Assembly: GCF_019457915.1 (NCBI RefSeq)
Contig: NZ_JAHZSS010000011.1
Span: forward strand, 1-64,000
Direction: 5' to 3'
Length of the DNA stretch: 64,000 nt
Source of the DNA: Neiella holothuriorum
GTDB lineage: Bacteria > Pseudomonadota > Gammaproteobacteria > Enterobacterales > Neiellaceae
Below are positions 1-9,079 of this stretch, piece after piece. How positions within the stretch are numbered: the stretch's first letter is position 1; each line of letters opens with the position of its first letter. The position numbers were made by a program, and so were the translations under genes. The notes beneath the pieces are model-generated. The model had not been told where the DNA came from, searched no databases, and saw nothing but the letters and a program-made list of their open reading frames with translations.

Positions 1-392
1 TTCGGACATCGCCGCTCCTGCACATCCATGTGCTCGCGGCATACCGTCCATCCCGCTTCGGACATCGCCGCTCCTGCACATCCATGTGCTCGCGGCATAC
101 CGTCCATCCCTCTTCGGACATCGCCGCTCCTGCACATCCATGTGCTCGCGGCATACCGTCCATCCCGCTTCGGACATCGCCGCTCCTGCGCATCCATGTG
201 CTCGCGGCATACCGTCCATCCCGCTTCGAACATCGCCGCTCCTGCACATCCATGTGCTCGCGGCATACCGTCCATCCCTCTTCGGACATCGCCGCTCCTG
301 CGCATCCATGCGCTCGCGGCATACCGTCCTTCCCTCTTCGGACATCGCCGCTCCTGCGCATCCATGCGCTCGCGGCATACCGTCCATCCCTG
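1..392. repeat. 56-bp tandem repeat array, seven copies, running in from the left edge
   Basis: Seven head-to-tail copies of a 56-bp unit start at 1, 57, 113, 169, 225, 281 and 337, and the array probably continues upstream of the window. There are no spacers. Each unit holds a nested inverted repeat: an outer GCCGC/GCGGC stem and an inner six-base stem around CC. The inner stem is GCACAT/ATGTGC in copies 1, 2, 3 and 5, GCGCAT/ATGTGC in copy 4, and GCGCAT/ATGCGC in copies 6 and 7, so paired positions change together. All three plus-strand frames stay open because 56 is not a multiple of three and the unit has no stop; the long ORFs there are not evidence of protein. The last copy ends just before the dnaJ terminator. 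Confidence 0.95.
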
Positions 393-399
393 GACATAA

Positions 400-430
400 A
401 AAAAGAGCCAGCGTTTGGCTGACTCTTTTT
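400..430 (-). terminator. Rho-independent terminator after dnaJ
   Basis: AAAAAGAG (400-407) pairs with CTCTTTTT (423-430), CAGC (409-412) pairs with GCTG (418-421), with one C/A mismatch and a five-base loop. The A and T runs on both sides allow it to work in both directions. It lies 28 bases past the dnaJ stop and separates the operon from the tandem repeat. Confidence 0.85.
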
Positions 431-458
431 CATATTGGATTTGAGAGGATTAAACCCT

Positions 459-1586
459 TTAGTTGGCTAAATCATCAAAGAATTTTTTCACACCGTCGAA
501 GAAGCCAGATGCTTTAGGGCGGTGGGTTTTACCACCCATAGATTCTTCAAGCTCTTCCAATAGCTCTTTTTGGCGCGCATTTAACTTCACGGGGGTTTCG
601 ACCACGACCTTACAAAGCAAGTCGCCAACCGCACCACCACGAACAGATTTAACGCCTTTACCGCGCATGCGGAACATGCGGCCGGTCTGCGTTTCTTCCG
701 TGATCTTGAGGTTCACTCGGCCATCTAGGGTCGGTACTTCAATTTCCCCTCCCAGTGCCGCTTGACTGAAGCTAATCGGAACTTCGCAGTAAAGGTTGTT
801 ACCGTCACGCACGAAGATCGGGTGCTCTGCCACATGCACTTGAACATACAAGTCGCCTGCTGGTGCCCCTGTCTCACCTGCTTCACCTTCGCCGGCTAGG
901 CGAATGCGATCACCCGTATCAACGCCCGCAGGAATTGAAACCGATAATGTCTTAGTAGTTTGCTTACGTCCCTGACCGTGACAATCATTACACGGATCTT
1001 TAATGACCTTGCCTTTACCATTACAGGTAGGACAGGTCTGCTGCACCGCAAAGAAACCTTGGCGCATCTGTACTTGGCCTTGGCCATGACAAGTGCCACA
1101 GGTTTGAGCTTTAGAACCTTTCTTGGCGCCAGAGCCATCACAGGTGTTGCAGCTTTCCCAGCTCGGGATCTTAATCTCTTTCTTAACGCCTTTAACTGCT
1201 TCTTCTAGCGATAGCTCCATGTTGTAGCGTAAGTCAGCACCGCGTTGTGGCCCGCGTCGTCGACCGCCGCCTCCACCACCGCCGAAAATATCGCCAAACA
1301 CATCACCAAAGATGTCGCCAAAATCAGCGCCACCAGCACCACCAAAGCCACCTTGGCCTTGTTCAAAGGCGGCATGGCCATACTGATCGTACGCGCCTTT
1401 TTTCTGCTGATCAGACAAGACTTCGTACGCTTCTTTCAGCTCTTTAAATTTTTCTTCAGCGCCGGCATCACCGTCATTACGATCCGGGTGAAACTTCATT
1501 GCCAGTCGCTTGTAGGCTTTTTTGATGTCACGGTCTGAGGCATCTCGCCCCACACCCAGCACTTCGTAATAATCTCGTTTTGACAT
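459..1586 (-). CDS. dnaJ: Chaperone DnaJ (Hsp40)
   Basis: Type I J-protein co-chaperone that delivers unfolded clients to DnaK and stimulates its ATPase in the cytoplasm. The 375 residues are full length. The J domain (1-70) has the HPD motif at 33-35. A Gly/Phe-rich linker follows (about 75-110), with an unusually long run of glycines before an arginine patch. Four CxxCxGxG zinc-binding repeats (about 145-210) and the C-terminal substrate-binding domains complete the protein. It is downstream of dnaK on the same strand with an 87-base gap holding a hairpin, the classical dnaK-dnaJ order, and probably depends on the RpoH-like promoter upstream of dnaK. Nothing is missing. Confidence 0.98.
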   Translation of the reverse strand: MSKRDYYEVLGVGRDASDRDIKKAYKRLAMKFHPDRNDGDAGAEEKFKELKEAYEVLSDQQKKGAYDQYGHAAFEQGQGGFGGAGGADFGDIFGDVFGDIFGGGGGGGRRRGPQRGADLRYNMELSLEEAVKGVKKEIKIPSWESCNTCDGSGAKKGSKAQTCGTCHGQGQVQMRQGFFAVQQTCPTCNGKGKVIKDPCNDCHGQGRKQTTKTLSVSIPAGVDTGDRIRLAGEGEAGETGAPAGDLYVQVHVAEHPIFVRDGNNLYCEVPISFSQAALGGEIEVPTLDGRVNLKITEETQTGRMFRMRGKGVKSVRGGAVGDLLCKVVVETPVKLNARQKELLEELEESMGGKTHRPKASGFFDGVKKFFDDLAN

Positions 1587-1618
1587 GTCCTGCTTTAGCC
1601 TTCAGTAGAAATACCAAC

Positions 1619-1646
1619 GCGGACGCTTGTTTTCACAAACGTCCGC
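1619..1646 (-). other. Hairpin between dnaK and dnaJ
   Basis: GCGGACG (1619-1625) pairs with CGTCCGC (1640-1646). TTGT and ACAA extend the stem inward past one C/A mismatch, closing on a four-base loop. No T run follows on the dnaJ-reading strand, so it is not a simple terminator. It could reduce dnaJ relative to dnaK or protect processed mRNA. Function is inferred only. Confidence 0.6.
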
Positions 1647-1673
1647 GCAAACTAGCGAGAGAAGAAACGACGG

Positions 1674-3602
1674 TTATTTTTTGTCGTCTTTAACTTCTTC
1701 AAACTCAGCATCAACCACGTCATCTTGTGGCTCTGCTTGTTCTTGCTGAGCCGCACCTGCATCAGCAGCACCTTGCTGTGCCTGCGCCTTGGCTTGAGCA
1801 ATTTCCATCAGTTTGGCAGACGCTTCCATCAATGCCTGTGTTTTGGCGTCGATATCGTCTTTGGTACCAGACTTAGAAGCAGTCTCAAGTTCAACAACTG
1901 CCGCTTCGATGGTTTCTTTATCTTCCGCAGTCAGCTCGTCACCTGCTTCTTCTACTTGCTTACGAGTACCGTGAACAAGCGCATCAGCTTGGTTGCGAGC
2001 CTGTGCTAGCTCTTCAAACTTCTTATCTTCTTCAGCGTTTGCTTCTGCATCACGTACCATTTGATCGATTTCGTCATCGCTCAAACCAGAAGAAGATTTG
2101 ATGGTGATTTTCTGCTCTTGACCCGTATTTTTGTCTTTAGCCGACACGTGCAAAATACCGTCAGCATCCAAGTCGAAGGTCACTTCGATTTGTGGCATAC
2201 CACGTTGCGCAGGCTGAATGCCTTCTAAGTTGAACTGGCCTAGCGACTTATTCAAGCTCGCTTGCTTACGCTCACCTTGCAGCACGTGAATGGTCACCGC
2301 GGCTTGGTTATCTTCCGCCGTAGAGAACGTTTGGCTCTCTTTGGTCGGGATGGTGGTGTTTTTGTTAATGACTGAAGTCATCACACCGCCCATGGTTTCA
2401 ATACCCAAGCTCAGAGGCGTAACGTCTAGCAGCAACACGTCTTTCACGTCACCGGCCAGAACACCACCTTGAACTGAAGCACCCATAGCAACGGCTTCAT
2501 CAGGGTTTACGTCTTTACGTGGCTCTTTGCCGAAGAATTCAGTTACCGCAGTTTGAACCGCTGGCATACGCGTTTGACCGCCTACCAAAATCACGTCGTT
2601 GACTTCGCCTACCGACAAATCAGCGTCGGCCAATGCGATTTTCAACGGCTCAAGAGAGCGTTTAACTAGGTCTTCAACCAAGGATTCGAGCTTGGCACGC
2701 GTCAGTTTAATCGCCATGTGCTTAGGACCAGAAGCATCTGCCGTAATGTAAGGCAAGTTTACTTCGGTATTTTGCGCTGAAGACAATTCGATCTTGGCTT
2801 TCTCACCCGCTTCTTTCAAGCGCTGCATCGCCAGCGGATCGTTGCGCAAGTCAACGCCCTGCTCTTTCTTAAACTCGTCAACCAAGTAGTTGATAACACG
2901 GTTATCGAAGTCTTCACCACCTAAGTGAGTGTCACCATTGGTCGCCAGTACTTCAAAAGTGTGCTCGCCATCAACTTCGTCGATTTCGATGATTGAGATA
3001 TCGAACGTACCACCACCTAAGTCATAAACCGCGATGATGTTGTCGCCTTGCTTTTTGTCCATGCCGTAAGCAAGGGCTGCAGCAGTTGGCTCGTTAATAA
3101 TACGTTTGACTTCAAGGCCAGCAATACGACCGGCATCTTTCGTTGCCTGACGTTGAGAATCGTTGAAGTAAGCAGGAACTGTAATCACAGCGCCAGTTAC
3201 TTCTTCACCCAAGTAGTCTTCTGCAGTTTTTTTCATCTTCTTGAGAATTTCTGCAGAAACCTGAGGCGCCGCCATTTTTTCTTCGCGAACTTGTACCCAA
3301 GCATCGCCATTGTCGGCTTTAACAATTTTGTACGGCATGATGTCGATATCACGCTGCACTTCTTTGTCTTCATACCGACGACCGATCAGGCGTTTGATAG
3401 CGAACAAGGTGTTAGTTGGGTTGGTCACAGCTTGACGCTTTGCAGCCTGACCAACTAACACTTCACCTTCTTCGGTGTAACCAATGATAGATGGTGTTGT
3501 ACGATCGCCTTCAGCATTTTCAATGATGCGAGGCTTGTCGCCGTCTAATACGGCAACACATGAGTTAGTAGTACCGAGGTCGATGCCAATGATCTTACCC
3601 AT
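1674..3602 (-). CDS. dnaK: Chaperone DnaK (Hsp70)
   Basis: ATP-dependent Hsp70 chaperone that works with DnaJ and GrpE in folding and the heat-shock response. The protein starts [17 protein letters not shown] after Met, with the ATPase phosphate-binding loop, and ends in the acidic tail [10 protein letters not shown]. At about 642 residues it is the usual length. The open frame extends nine bases further upstream to a TTG, but the ATG at 3602 is preferred because it begins the conserved [10 protein letters not shown] and has a GGAG about ten bases before it. It is followed by dnaJ. A CTTGAAA-type RpoH promoter lies about 50-80 bases upstream. Confidence 0.98.
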   Translation of the reverse strand: MGKIIGIDLGTTNSCVAVLDGDKPRIIENAEGDRTTPSIIGYTEEGEVLVGQAAKRQAVTNPTNTLFAIKRLIGRRYEDKEVQRDIDIMPYKIVKADNGDAWVQVREEKMAAPQVSAEILKKMKKTAEDYLGEEVTGAVITVPAYFNDSQRQATKDAGRIAGLEVKRIINEPTAAALAYGMDKKQGDNIIAVYDLGGGTFDISIIEIDEVDGEHTFEVLATNGDTHLGGEDFDNRVINYLVDEFKKEQGVDLRNDPLAMQRLKEAGEKAKIELSSAQNTEVNLPYITADASGPKHMAIKLTRAKLESLVEDLVKRSLEPLKIALADADLSVGEVNDVILVGGQTRMPAVQTAVTEFFGKEPRKDVNPDEAVAMGASVQGGVLAGDVKDVLLLDVTPLSLGIETMGGVMTSVINKNTTIPTKESQTFSTAEDNQAAVTIHVLQGERKQASLNKSLGQFNLEGIQPAQRGMPQIEVTFDLDADGILHVSAKDKNTGQEQKITIKSSSGLSDDEIDQMVRDAEANAEEDKKFEELAQARNQADALVHGTRKQVEEAGDELTAEDKETIEAAVVELETASKSGTKDDIDAKTQALMEASAKLMEIAQAKAQAQQGAADAGAAQQEQAEPQDDVVDAEFEEVKDDKK

Positions 3603-3652
3603 AGTGGTCAATCTCCAAAAACTGATTTACTTCATTTTGTCTGTTGACTGTT

Positions 3653-3680
3653 AGATAGGGGCGGGCAACCTCATTTCAAG
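3653..3680 (-). promoter_or_regulatory. RpoH (sigma-32) type promoter of dnaK
   Basis: On the minus strand CTTGAAA (3674-3680) is followed after 12 bases by CCCCTATCT (3653-3661), a good match to the gammaproteobacterial heat-shock consensus CTTGAAA / CCCCATnT. It lies between the DUF1653 gene and dnaK, pointing at dnaK. Confidence 0.75.
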
Positions 3681-3715
3681 CATGGAGATAAAAAAAAGTA
3701 AAAATTTTTGCCAAT

Positions 3716-3955
3716 TTAAGCGTTCAACTCGCTTTCTGGGCCAAGATATTTGAATCGAGGCTGCAACTTGCCAGCGACATTCACCGATTCAAAAAACATA
3801 TTGAAGGGGCGAACCCATAACTCACCTTCGCCATAAAGTGGCTTATAAAGCACCAAGTACTCGTCTGTTTCGCTATGTCGTACAACATCAATCAACAAAT
3901 ATTCATTGCCTTTGTAATGTTGATATTTGCCCGCTTTAAAGGTTGGTTTGTTCAT
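3716..3955 (-). CDS. DUF1653 family protein
   Basis: A 79-residue cytoplasmic protein of the DUF1653 type, recognised from the opening about 'GKYQHYKGNEYLLIDVVRHSET' region (residues 8-30) and the following LVLYKPLYGEGELWVRP segment. Members are small beta-rich proteins of unknown function, often with an aromatic-rich surface. The end FKYLGPESELNA is polar. It sits upstream of the dnaK promoter on the same strand, but the promoter placed after it suggests independent expression. There is no signal peptide. Function cannot be given from sequence. Confidence 0.8.
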   Translation of the reverse strand: MNKPTFKAGKYQHYKGNEYLLIDVVRHSETDEYLVLYKPLYGEGELWVRPFNMFFESVNVAGKLQPRFKYLGPESELNA

Positions 3956-4166
3956 TGCGTGATCCTTACTGTGTTACGTTGCCAAAAGGTGAACATTGGC
4001 CGAATAATACCTTCGTTTTGAATGTAACGTTTACGCAACATGACATTCGCACAAACAATGTGGATTTATTGTGCAGATGCTAGAAGCGATTTCATTATTG
4101 CTGCTATTCTTTACTGACAGCTAAGAAGTGGAATTTCTTACCGGTAAAACAAACCAAGGAGTGGCG

Positions 4167-4361
4167 ATGCAACTGTCCAGCAAAATGCTCGAAACAATGG
4201 ACGCGTTTATGTTGTTGAGCGTTGTCAATATGAAGCTGAGAAACGAGTACAGCACGCTCAACTCGCTATGCCGCTCGTGTGACATTGATTGCGACCAGCT
4301 ACAACATAAACTTCATAGTATTGATATGGAATATTACCCAGACAGTAATCAGTTTCGCTAA
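4167..4361 (+). CDS. DUF4250 family small protein
   Basis: The ATG at 4167 has an AAGGAG five bases upstream (4156-4161) and gives 64 residues. An earlier in-frame start at 4128 is less likely because it lacks a ribosome-binding site. The protein has the DUF4250 pattern: a helical MLLSVVNMKLRNEY segment, then a short cysteine-containing stretch and the ending PDSNQFR. The family is small, cytoplasmic and of unknown function. It is divergent from the DUF1653 gene and ends at a bidirectional terminator shared with grpE. Confidence 0.75.
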   Translation: MQLSSKMLETMDAFMLLSVVNMKLRNEYSTLNSLCRSCDIDCDQLQHKLHSIDMEYYPDSNQFR

Positions 4362-4374
4362 TCAGCCAATACAA

Positions 4375-4399
4375 AAAAGCCACCGTTAAGGTGGCTTTT
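4375..4399. terminator. Bidirectional terminator between DUF4250 gene and grpE
   Basis: AAAAGCCACC (4375-4384) and GGTGGCTTTT (4390-4399) form a perfect ten-base stem around a five-base loop. The T runs on both strands let it end the plus-strand DUF4250 gene and the minus-strand grpE. Confidence 0.9.
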
Positions 4400-4421
4400 G
4401 TTTATCGCGATTGAGGCGACT

Positions 4422-5033
4422 TTATGAGGCAGCTTTGCTGACCATCACCATAGCGGCGCGCAACAACCGGCCATTTAACGTATAACCTTTTTGCATCACT
4501 GCCATCACCGTGTTGGGTGCCAGCTCAGCATTTTCTTGCATCGACATGGCTTGATGCAGTTCTGGGTTAAATGTCTCGCCTTGCGGATCAACCACGTCAA
4601 CGCCAAATTTCGACACACCATCAACAAAGCTATTGAGCGTCATTTCAACGCCTTCGATCATCGGGGCCAATGCTTCTTGAGAGCGATCGGCAACCAATAA
4701 TGCGCGTTCCATGTTGTCCATCACTGGCAGCAATTCGTTGACGAATTTCTCTAGTGCGAATTTATGGGCTTTTTCAACATCAAGGGCGGCTCGACGACGC
4801 ACGTTCTCGGCTTCGGCCGCAGCACGAACCACAGAATCTTGTTGTTGAGCAATCGTTGCTTTGGCAGCGGCTAGCTCTTTTTCCAACGCAGCAATACGCT
4901 CGGCAGCTTCATCTACCACTTGCTCTTCTGCTGGTTGCTCAACGTCTTCAGCTTGAGTGGTTTCTTCTTGATTGGTTTGTTCCAACTCGGCTTGCTCTTG
5001 TTCCGGCTTTGGTGTTTGCTCTTGATCAGCCAT
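4422..5033 (-). CDS. grpE: Nucleotide exchange factor GrpE
   Basis: Cytoplasmic nucleotide exchange factor that releases ADP from DnaK. The 203 residues have a glutamine- and glutamate-rich N-terminus (1-45), a long coiled-coil (about 45-110, including the conserved [13 protein letters not shown]) and a C-terminal beta domain with [12 protein letters not shown]. The length is typical. A near-perfect RpoH promoter lies 46-74 bases upstream. hrcA is upstream on the same strand, so grpE may be read from two promoters. Confidence 0.97.
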   Translation of the reverse strand: MADQEQTPKPEQEQAELEQTNQEETTQAEDVEQPAEEQVVDEAAERIAALEKELAAAKATIAQQQDSVVRAAAEAENVRRRAALDVEKAHKFALEKFVNELLPVMDNMERALLVADRSQEALAPMIEGVEMTLNSFVDGVSKFGVDVVDPQGETFNPELHQAMSMQENAELAPNTVMAVMQKGYTLNGRLLRAAMVMVSKAAS

Positions 5034-5078
5034 TACAACTCCAGAGGGATATTTCAGGTTAATTCAATTGTTGGGCTA

Positions 5079-5107
5079 ATTATGGGGATAGAAAAATTGG
5101 TTTCAAG
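5079..5107 (-). promoter_or_regulatory. RpoH (sigma-32) promoter of grpE
   Basis: Minus strand: CTTGAAA (5101-5107), 13 bases, then CCCCATAAT (5079-5087). This matches the heat-shock consensus at every strongly conserved base and sits between hrcA and grpE. Confidence 0.85.
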
Positions 5108-5138
5108 TTCAGATCACAAACTTCTTAGTGCGGCGTTG

Positions 5139-6158
5139 CTAACCTCGCGCCCGCTTTAACGCCAGCGATAACATTTTTGCTGTGACATCAACCAAAGGTA
5201 CAACCTTGTTATAGTCCATTCGCATCGGACCAATAACTGCCAATGCGCCAACCACTTCGCCTTCAACTTGATAGGGCGAGCTCACCACGGTGCAACTCGA
5301 TAAGAAATCAATACCGCTTTCTTTACCAATAAACAGTTGAACACCATCGCTATCGAGGCATGAGTTAATTAAGTTAAGTAATTCGCCAGCTTCCAGCACG
5401 CCATCAAAAACATGTCGGATCTGCGAAATGTCTTGCGCAATTGCAGGATCGAGCAAGTGCTCTTCTCCGGCAATATGCCAACGTTTACCTTCGGTTGGTA
5501 AATCAGCTAATGCCAACGCTTGTTGGCCAACGGCGATGGCTTCATCTTCAATATCAATCCATTGGCGTAAATGTAATTTCAGCTGATCTAACGAATGCAG
5601 CGGCAGCAATTTGTTGAGTTGCTCACTCATTCGGCGCAAGCACTCCGCGGTTATCGACTGATGTAGTTGCATCATTCGATTATGAACCGAGCCGTCATCA
5701 TGCACCAATACCGCCAGCACCCGTCCGTTGCCAAGAGCAACAAGCTCCACTTGAATCAGTTTCGCCGGCCGCCCTTGCGGCAACACCACAAAACCTGTCA
5801 ATTGCGTCAATTCGGCCAGCATGTCACTGGCACTTTGGCACAGTTGCTGTGTTGGCATTGAGATATCGAGCTGCTGTTGCAACGGCACTTGCCAATCATC
5901 CATTTTACGCACGGCCAGCATGCTATCGACAAACACTCGCAAGCCATCTTCCGTTGGAATTCGCCCCGCCGAGGTGTGCGGCGACATGAGGTAACCCATT
6001 TTTTCTAATTGAGCCATGACATTGCGAACAGTGGCCGAGCTAGCTTGTATGGCGCCGTTTGCCGTCAACGCTTTTGATCCCACAGGGACACCACTGCGAA
6101 TAAACTCTTCGATTAGCTGTTGCAGAACTTGTTGGGCTCGATCATTGAGTTGAGTCAT
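5139..6158 (-). CDS. hrcA: Heat-inducible transcription repressor HrcA
   Basis: Winged-helix repressor of the HrcA family, which in many bacteria binds CIRCE operators and responds to GroE. The preferred start at 6158 gives 339 residues beginning MTQLNDRAQQVLQQLIEEF, the usual HrcA N-terminal helix. An upstream in-frame extension to 6218 lacks family similarity. The N-terminal wHTH contains VPVGSKAL and SSATVRNVMAQLEKMG, and the C-terminus ends in the conserved VIGPMRMDYNKVVPLV. HrcA is patchy in Gammaproteobacteria, where RpoH dominates; here both are present. No CIRCE inverted repeat was found in this window, so its targets must lie elsewhere (for example groESL). Confidence 0.93.
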   Translation of the reverse strand: MTQLNDRAQQVLQQLIEEFIRSGVPVGSKALTANGAIQASSATVRNVMAQLEKMGYLMSPHTSAGRIPTEDGLRVFVDSMLAVRKMDDWQVPLQQQLDISMPTQQLCQSASDMLAELTQLTGFVVLPQGRPAKLIQVELVALGNGRVLAVLVHDDGSVHNRMMQLHQSITAECLRRMSEQLNKLLPLHSLDQLKLHLRQWIDIEDEAIAVGQQALALADLPTEGKRWHIAGEEHLLDPAIAQDISQIRHVFDGVLEAGELLNLINSCLDSDGVQLFIGKESGIDFLSSCTVVSSPYQVEGEVVGALAVIGPMRMDYNKVVPLVDVTAKMLSLALKRARG

Positions 6159-6189
6159 AGGACAGACACCATCAAAAACACTTCTGTTT

Positions 6190-6218
6190 GATATGCGAAT
6201 AACATGACATAATTTCAA
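6190..6218 (-). promoter_or_regulatory. Candidate hrcA promoter
   Basis: Minus strand TTGAAA (6213-6218), 17 bases, then CATATC (6190-6195), a plausible sigma-70 arrangement. The -35 also reads CTTGAAA, so an RpoH contribution is possible, but there is no CCCCAT block. It lies 32-60 bases before the chosen hrcA start. Confidence 0.45.
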
Positions 6219-6302
6219 GCCTGACCGGAACTTGTTCGATCACAGCTTAGAATATAATGTGGCTGCCAACGGCCATTACCGGGGCAATGACACAGGTAAC
6301 TT

Positions 6303-7184
6303 ATGACTGATTCAGTATTTAATAGAGTCGCCATTATCGGTAAACCCGATCATGCAGGCGCCAATGAAACCGTATTGGCACTGCTTGAATTAATGAAGCG
6401 AATCAACCAGCCTGTCGTGCTCGAAGAGCGCTTGTCGTCGTCCATCGGGTGTTCGAATCCAACGGCACCATTAGCAGAGCTCGGTAATCAAGCTGACTTA
6501 GCTATTGTTGTGGGTGGTGATGGCAATATGCTGGGCGCCGCTCGGGTGTTATCGCGCCATAAAGTGGCCGTTATTGGCGTTAACCGTGGCAACCTAGGCT
6601 TTTTAACCGATCTAAGCCCAGATGATTTTGAAGAGCCCTTGCTTGATGTTTTACGCGGCAACTATCAAACCGAACATCGCTTTTTATTGAACACCGAAGT
6701 TTATCGTCATGGTCAATTAAAAAGTGCCAACACCGCAGTCAATGAAGCCGTGCTTCACCCCGGTAAAATTGCCCACATGATTGCCTTTGAAGTATCCGTT
6801 AACGGCGACTTTGTATTCCAACAGCGAGCCGATGGCCTCATCGTATCAACACCAACAGGCTCCACAGCTTATTCCCTGTCGGGAGGCGGCCCGATTTTAA
6901 CTCATGATTTAGACGCCATTTGTTTACTGCCCATGTTTCCCCATACGCTCAGCGCTCGACCCATCGCGATTGCGGCTGACAGCGAAGTTCGACTCCGTGT
7001 GCTAGAAGAAAATGGCGATAACTTAATGGTAAGTTGCGATGGCCACGTCACTTTAGCCGTTATGCCAGGTGATGAAATTGTCATCCGAAAAGCTAAACAC
7101 CGACTGCGCTTAGTCCACCCTCCTGGCTATAACTACTATCAGGTTTTACGTTCAAAACTCGGCTGGGCCAGCAAACTGTTCTAG
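6303..7184 (+). CDS. nadK: NAD kinase
   Basis: ATP-dependent NAD kinase making NADP in the cytoplasm. The 293 residues are the usual length. The GGDG motif is at 71-74 in [15 protein letters not shown], and the second conserved region has [20 protein letters not shown]. The gene is divergent from hrcA. A TATAAT at 6253-6258 with a TTGTTC about 15 bases before it is a possible promoter. The order grpE / nadK / recN matches the enterobacterial arrangement. Confidence 0.97.
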   Translation: MTDSVFNRVAIIGKPDHAGANETVLALLELMKRINQPVVLEERLSSSIGCSNPTAPLAELGNQADLAIVVGGDGNMLGAARVLSRHKVAVIGVNRGNLGFLTDLSPDDFEEPLLDVLRGNYQTEHRFLLNTEVYRHGQLKSANTAVNEAVLHPGKIAHMIAFEVSVNGDFVFQQRADGLIVSTPTGSTAYSLSGGGPILTHDLDAICLLPMFPHTLSARPIAIAADSEVRLRVLEENGDNLMVSCDGHVTLAVMPGDEIVIRKAKHRLRLVHPPGYNYYQVLRSKLGWASKLF

Positions 7185-7205
7185 CGCATTTTTTCAACAT
7201 AAAAC

Positions 7206-7250
7206 TTGCACCCCGATAAAAACACTGTATAAATAAACATGCTTATACAG
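7206..7250 (+). promoter_or_regulatory. recN promoter with LexA-like operator
   Basis: TTGCAC (7206-7211), 17 bases, TATAAA (7229-7234) is a plausible sigma-70 promoter. Overlapping it, CTGTATAAATAAACAT (7225-7240) matches the LexA consensus CTGT-N8-ACAG except for the last base. CTGTATAA (7225-7232) and TTATACAG (7243-7250) also form a perfect inverted repeat. recN is SOS-controlled in related bacteria, so repression by LexA is likely but inferred. Confidence 0.6.
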
Positions 7251-7269
7251 TATTTGTACAGGGGTCTTT

Positions 7270-8934
7270 ATGTTACAGCAGCTCACCATTCAAAACTTTG
7301 CCGTTGTCGCATCCTTAACACTCGATTGGCATGCCGGCATGACCACCATTACAGGCGAAACCGGCGCAGGTAAATCCATCGCGCTCGACGCACTTAGCCT
7401 ATGCATGGGCGCTCGCGCTGAGGCTGGCATGGTTCGTTCCGGAGCCGCTAAAACCGATATATCCGCTAGTTTCGATGTTCGCCGCCAACCAGAAGCCGTC
7501 CTTTGGCTTCAGCAACAAGACCTCGTATCCGATGACGCCAGCGAATGTATTATTCGCCGTACTATCACCAAAGATGGGCGTTCACGGGGCTATATTAATG
7601 GTCATCCTGTGCCTGCTCATCAACTCAAAGCTTTAGGCGGCATGTTGATTAATATTCACGGGCAACATGCGCACCTAGACTTATTGAAGAGTGAACGTCA
7701 GCAGGAGTTACTCGATAACTTTGCCGATAACCACAATGCTCAAGCCAAGGTCGCCAGCACCTACAAGCAGTGGCAACAAACCCTAAAACAACTGAAAACA
7801 GCTCAAAACCAACAAGAAAGTTTGCGCGATCGTTTGCAGCTACTTCGATATCAAGTCAATGAACTTAATGAATTTAACCCTGAGCAAGGCGAATTTGAGC
7901 AATTAGAGCTCGAATTTAAGCGGCTTTCCAACGCAGTCGAATTGATGACGACTTGCCACAATAGCCAACAATTATTGTCGGCCGCAGAGCCTGAAAATGT
8001 CATGACCATGCTGCATCAGGTACAACAATTATTAGCGACTGCTGGCGAAGTTGACGCATCGTTAAAACCGACTTTAGCTCTGTTAGAAGAAGCCAGAATT
8101 CAACTCGATGAAGCCGGTAATGAGTTGGACACCTTTGCAACCAACTTAGCAAGCGATCCTGAGCGTTTAAATCAAGTCGAGCAACGTCTACAAAAAACAT
8201 TAGATCTAGCGCGCAAGCACCAAATTCAGCCTGAACAACTAGCCGCGCATCACCACCAATTGAGCCAAGAGTTGAGTCAGTTGGACGATCCTGAAATGCA
8301 GCTAGAGCAACTTCAACAGCTAGTTGAGCAAACGGAGTTGGAATATCACAACGCGGCGCAAGCACTGTCCAAGCGCCGACGTCATGCAGGTAAAAAGTTG
8401 GCGATAGCAATCGTTGATGAAGTGAAGCAAATGAACATGCCGTATACGAAAATTGAATTTTCGGTAACGCCTGCAAAACCTTCATCTCAAGGCTCCGATT
8501 CGATTCAGTTATTGGTCAGTACCAACCCCGGCCAAGCGCCTGGAGAGTTAGCAAAAGTAGCGTCAGGTGGTGAGCTATCACGTATTGGCTTGGCCATTCA
8601 GGTAGTTACCCACCATAGCCAAATCACGCCGACTCTCATTTTCGATGAAGTAGATGTAGGCATCAGTGGGCCAACAGCATCTGTGGTTGGTCGTATGCTC
8701 AAATCCCTAGGCGATCAAAGTCAGGTGATTTGCGTCACCCACTTGCCGCAAGTGGCTGCTAACGGACACCAACAATTGTTTGTGGACAAATTGATTGAGC
8801 AAAGCGTCACCGAAACACGTGTCACTTTACTCGATAAGAAATCCCGGATTCACGAGCTAGCTCGACTGCTCGGTGGCGAACAGATCACGGAACGAACGTT
8901 AGCAAATGCCCAAGAATTGTTGCTAGAAGCCTAA
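7270..8934 (+). CDS. recN: DNA repair protein RecN
   Basis: SMC-like ATPase used in recombinational repair of double-strand breaks. The 554 residues are typical. Walker A GETGAGKS is at 29-36. A long glutamine-rich coiled-coil occupies about 150-380, including a short hairpin-like middle. The ABC signature VASGGELSRIGLAIQ (about 428-442) and Walker B TLIFDEVDVGISG (about 454-466) close the split ATPase. The start has weak spacing to a GGGG at 7261-7264. It is followed by bamE, as in other Gammaproteobacteria. Confidence 0.97.
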   Translation: MLQQLTIQNFAVVASLTLDWHAGMTTITGETGAGKSIALDALSLCMGARAEAGMVRSGAAKTDISASFDVRRQPEAVLWLQQQDLVSDDASECIIRRTITKDGRSRGYINGHPVPAHQLKALGGMLINIHGQHAHLDLLKSERQQELLDNFADNHNAQAKVASTYKQWQQTLKQLKTAQNQQESLRDRLQLLRYQVNELNEFNPEQGEFEQLELEFKRLSNAVELMTTCHNSQQLLSAAEPENVMTMLHQVQQLLATAGEVDASLKPTLALLEEARIQLDEAGNELDTFATNLASDPERLNQVEQRLQKTLDLARKHQIQPEQLAAHHHQLSQELSQLDDPEMQLEQLQQLVEQTELEYHNAAQALSKRRRHAGKKLAIAIVDEVKQMNMPYTKIEFSVTPAKPSSQGSDSIQLLVSTNPGQAPGELAKVASGGELSRIGLAIQVVTHHSQITPTLIFDEVDVGISGPTASVVGRMLKSLGDQSQVICVTHLPQVAANGHQQLFVDKLIEQSVTETRVTLLDKKSRIHELARLLGGEQITERTLANAQELLLEA

Positions 8935-9079
8935 TGCCGGTCTGACTTGCTGCGCATATTTTGGTTAGCAAATGTTTATCCAGCAATGTGACAAGAATAC
9001 CAAAGCGATGGTGTACGAGACTCGTTGAACTAGGTATGATGCTCGCCATCTTGTTGTTAACTAAATATCACTACATCGA

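Noticed and set aside
1-392. CRISPR array
   Set aside because: Units are contiguous with no spacers, and no cas genes are near.
28-517. Three long overlapping plus-strand frames over the left repeat array
   Set aside because: They arise because a 56-bp unit without stops stays open in every frame. There is no ribosome-binding site or codon signature, and they run into the antisense of dnaJ.
5034-5138. CIRCE operator near grpE/hrcA
   Set aside because: No TTAGCACTC/GAGTGCTAA pair could be found; only an RpoH-type promoter is present.
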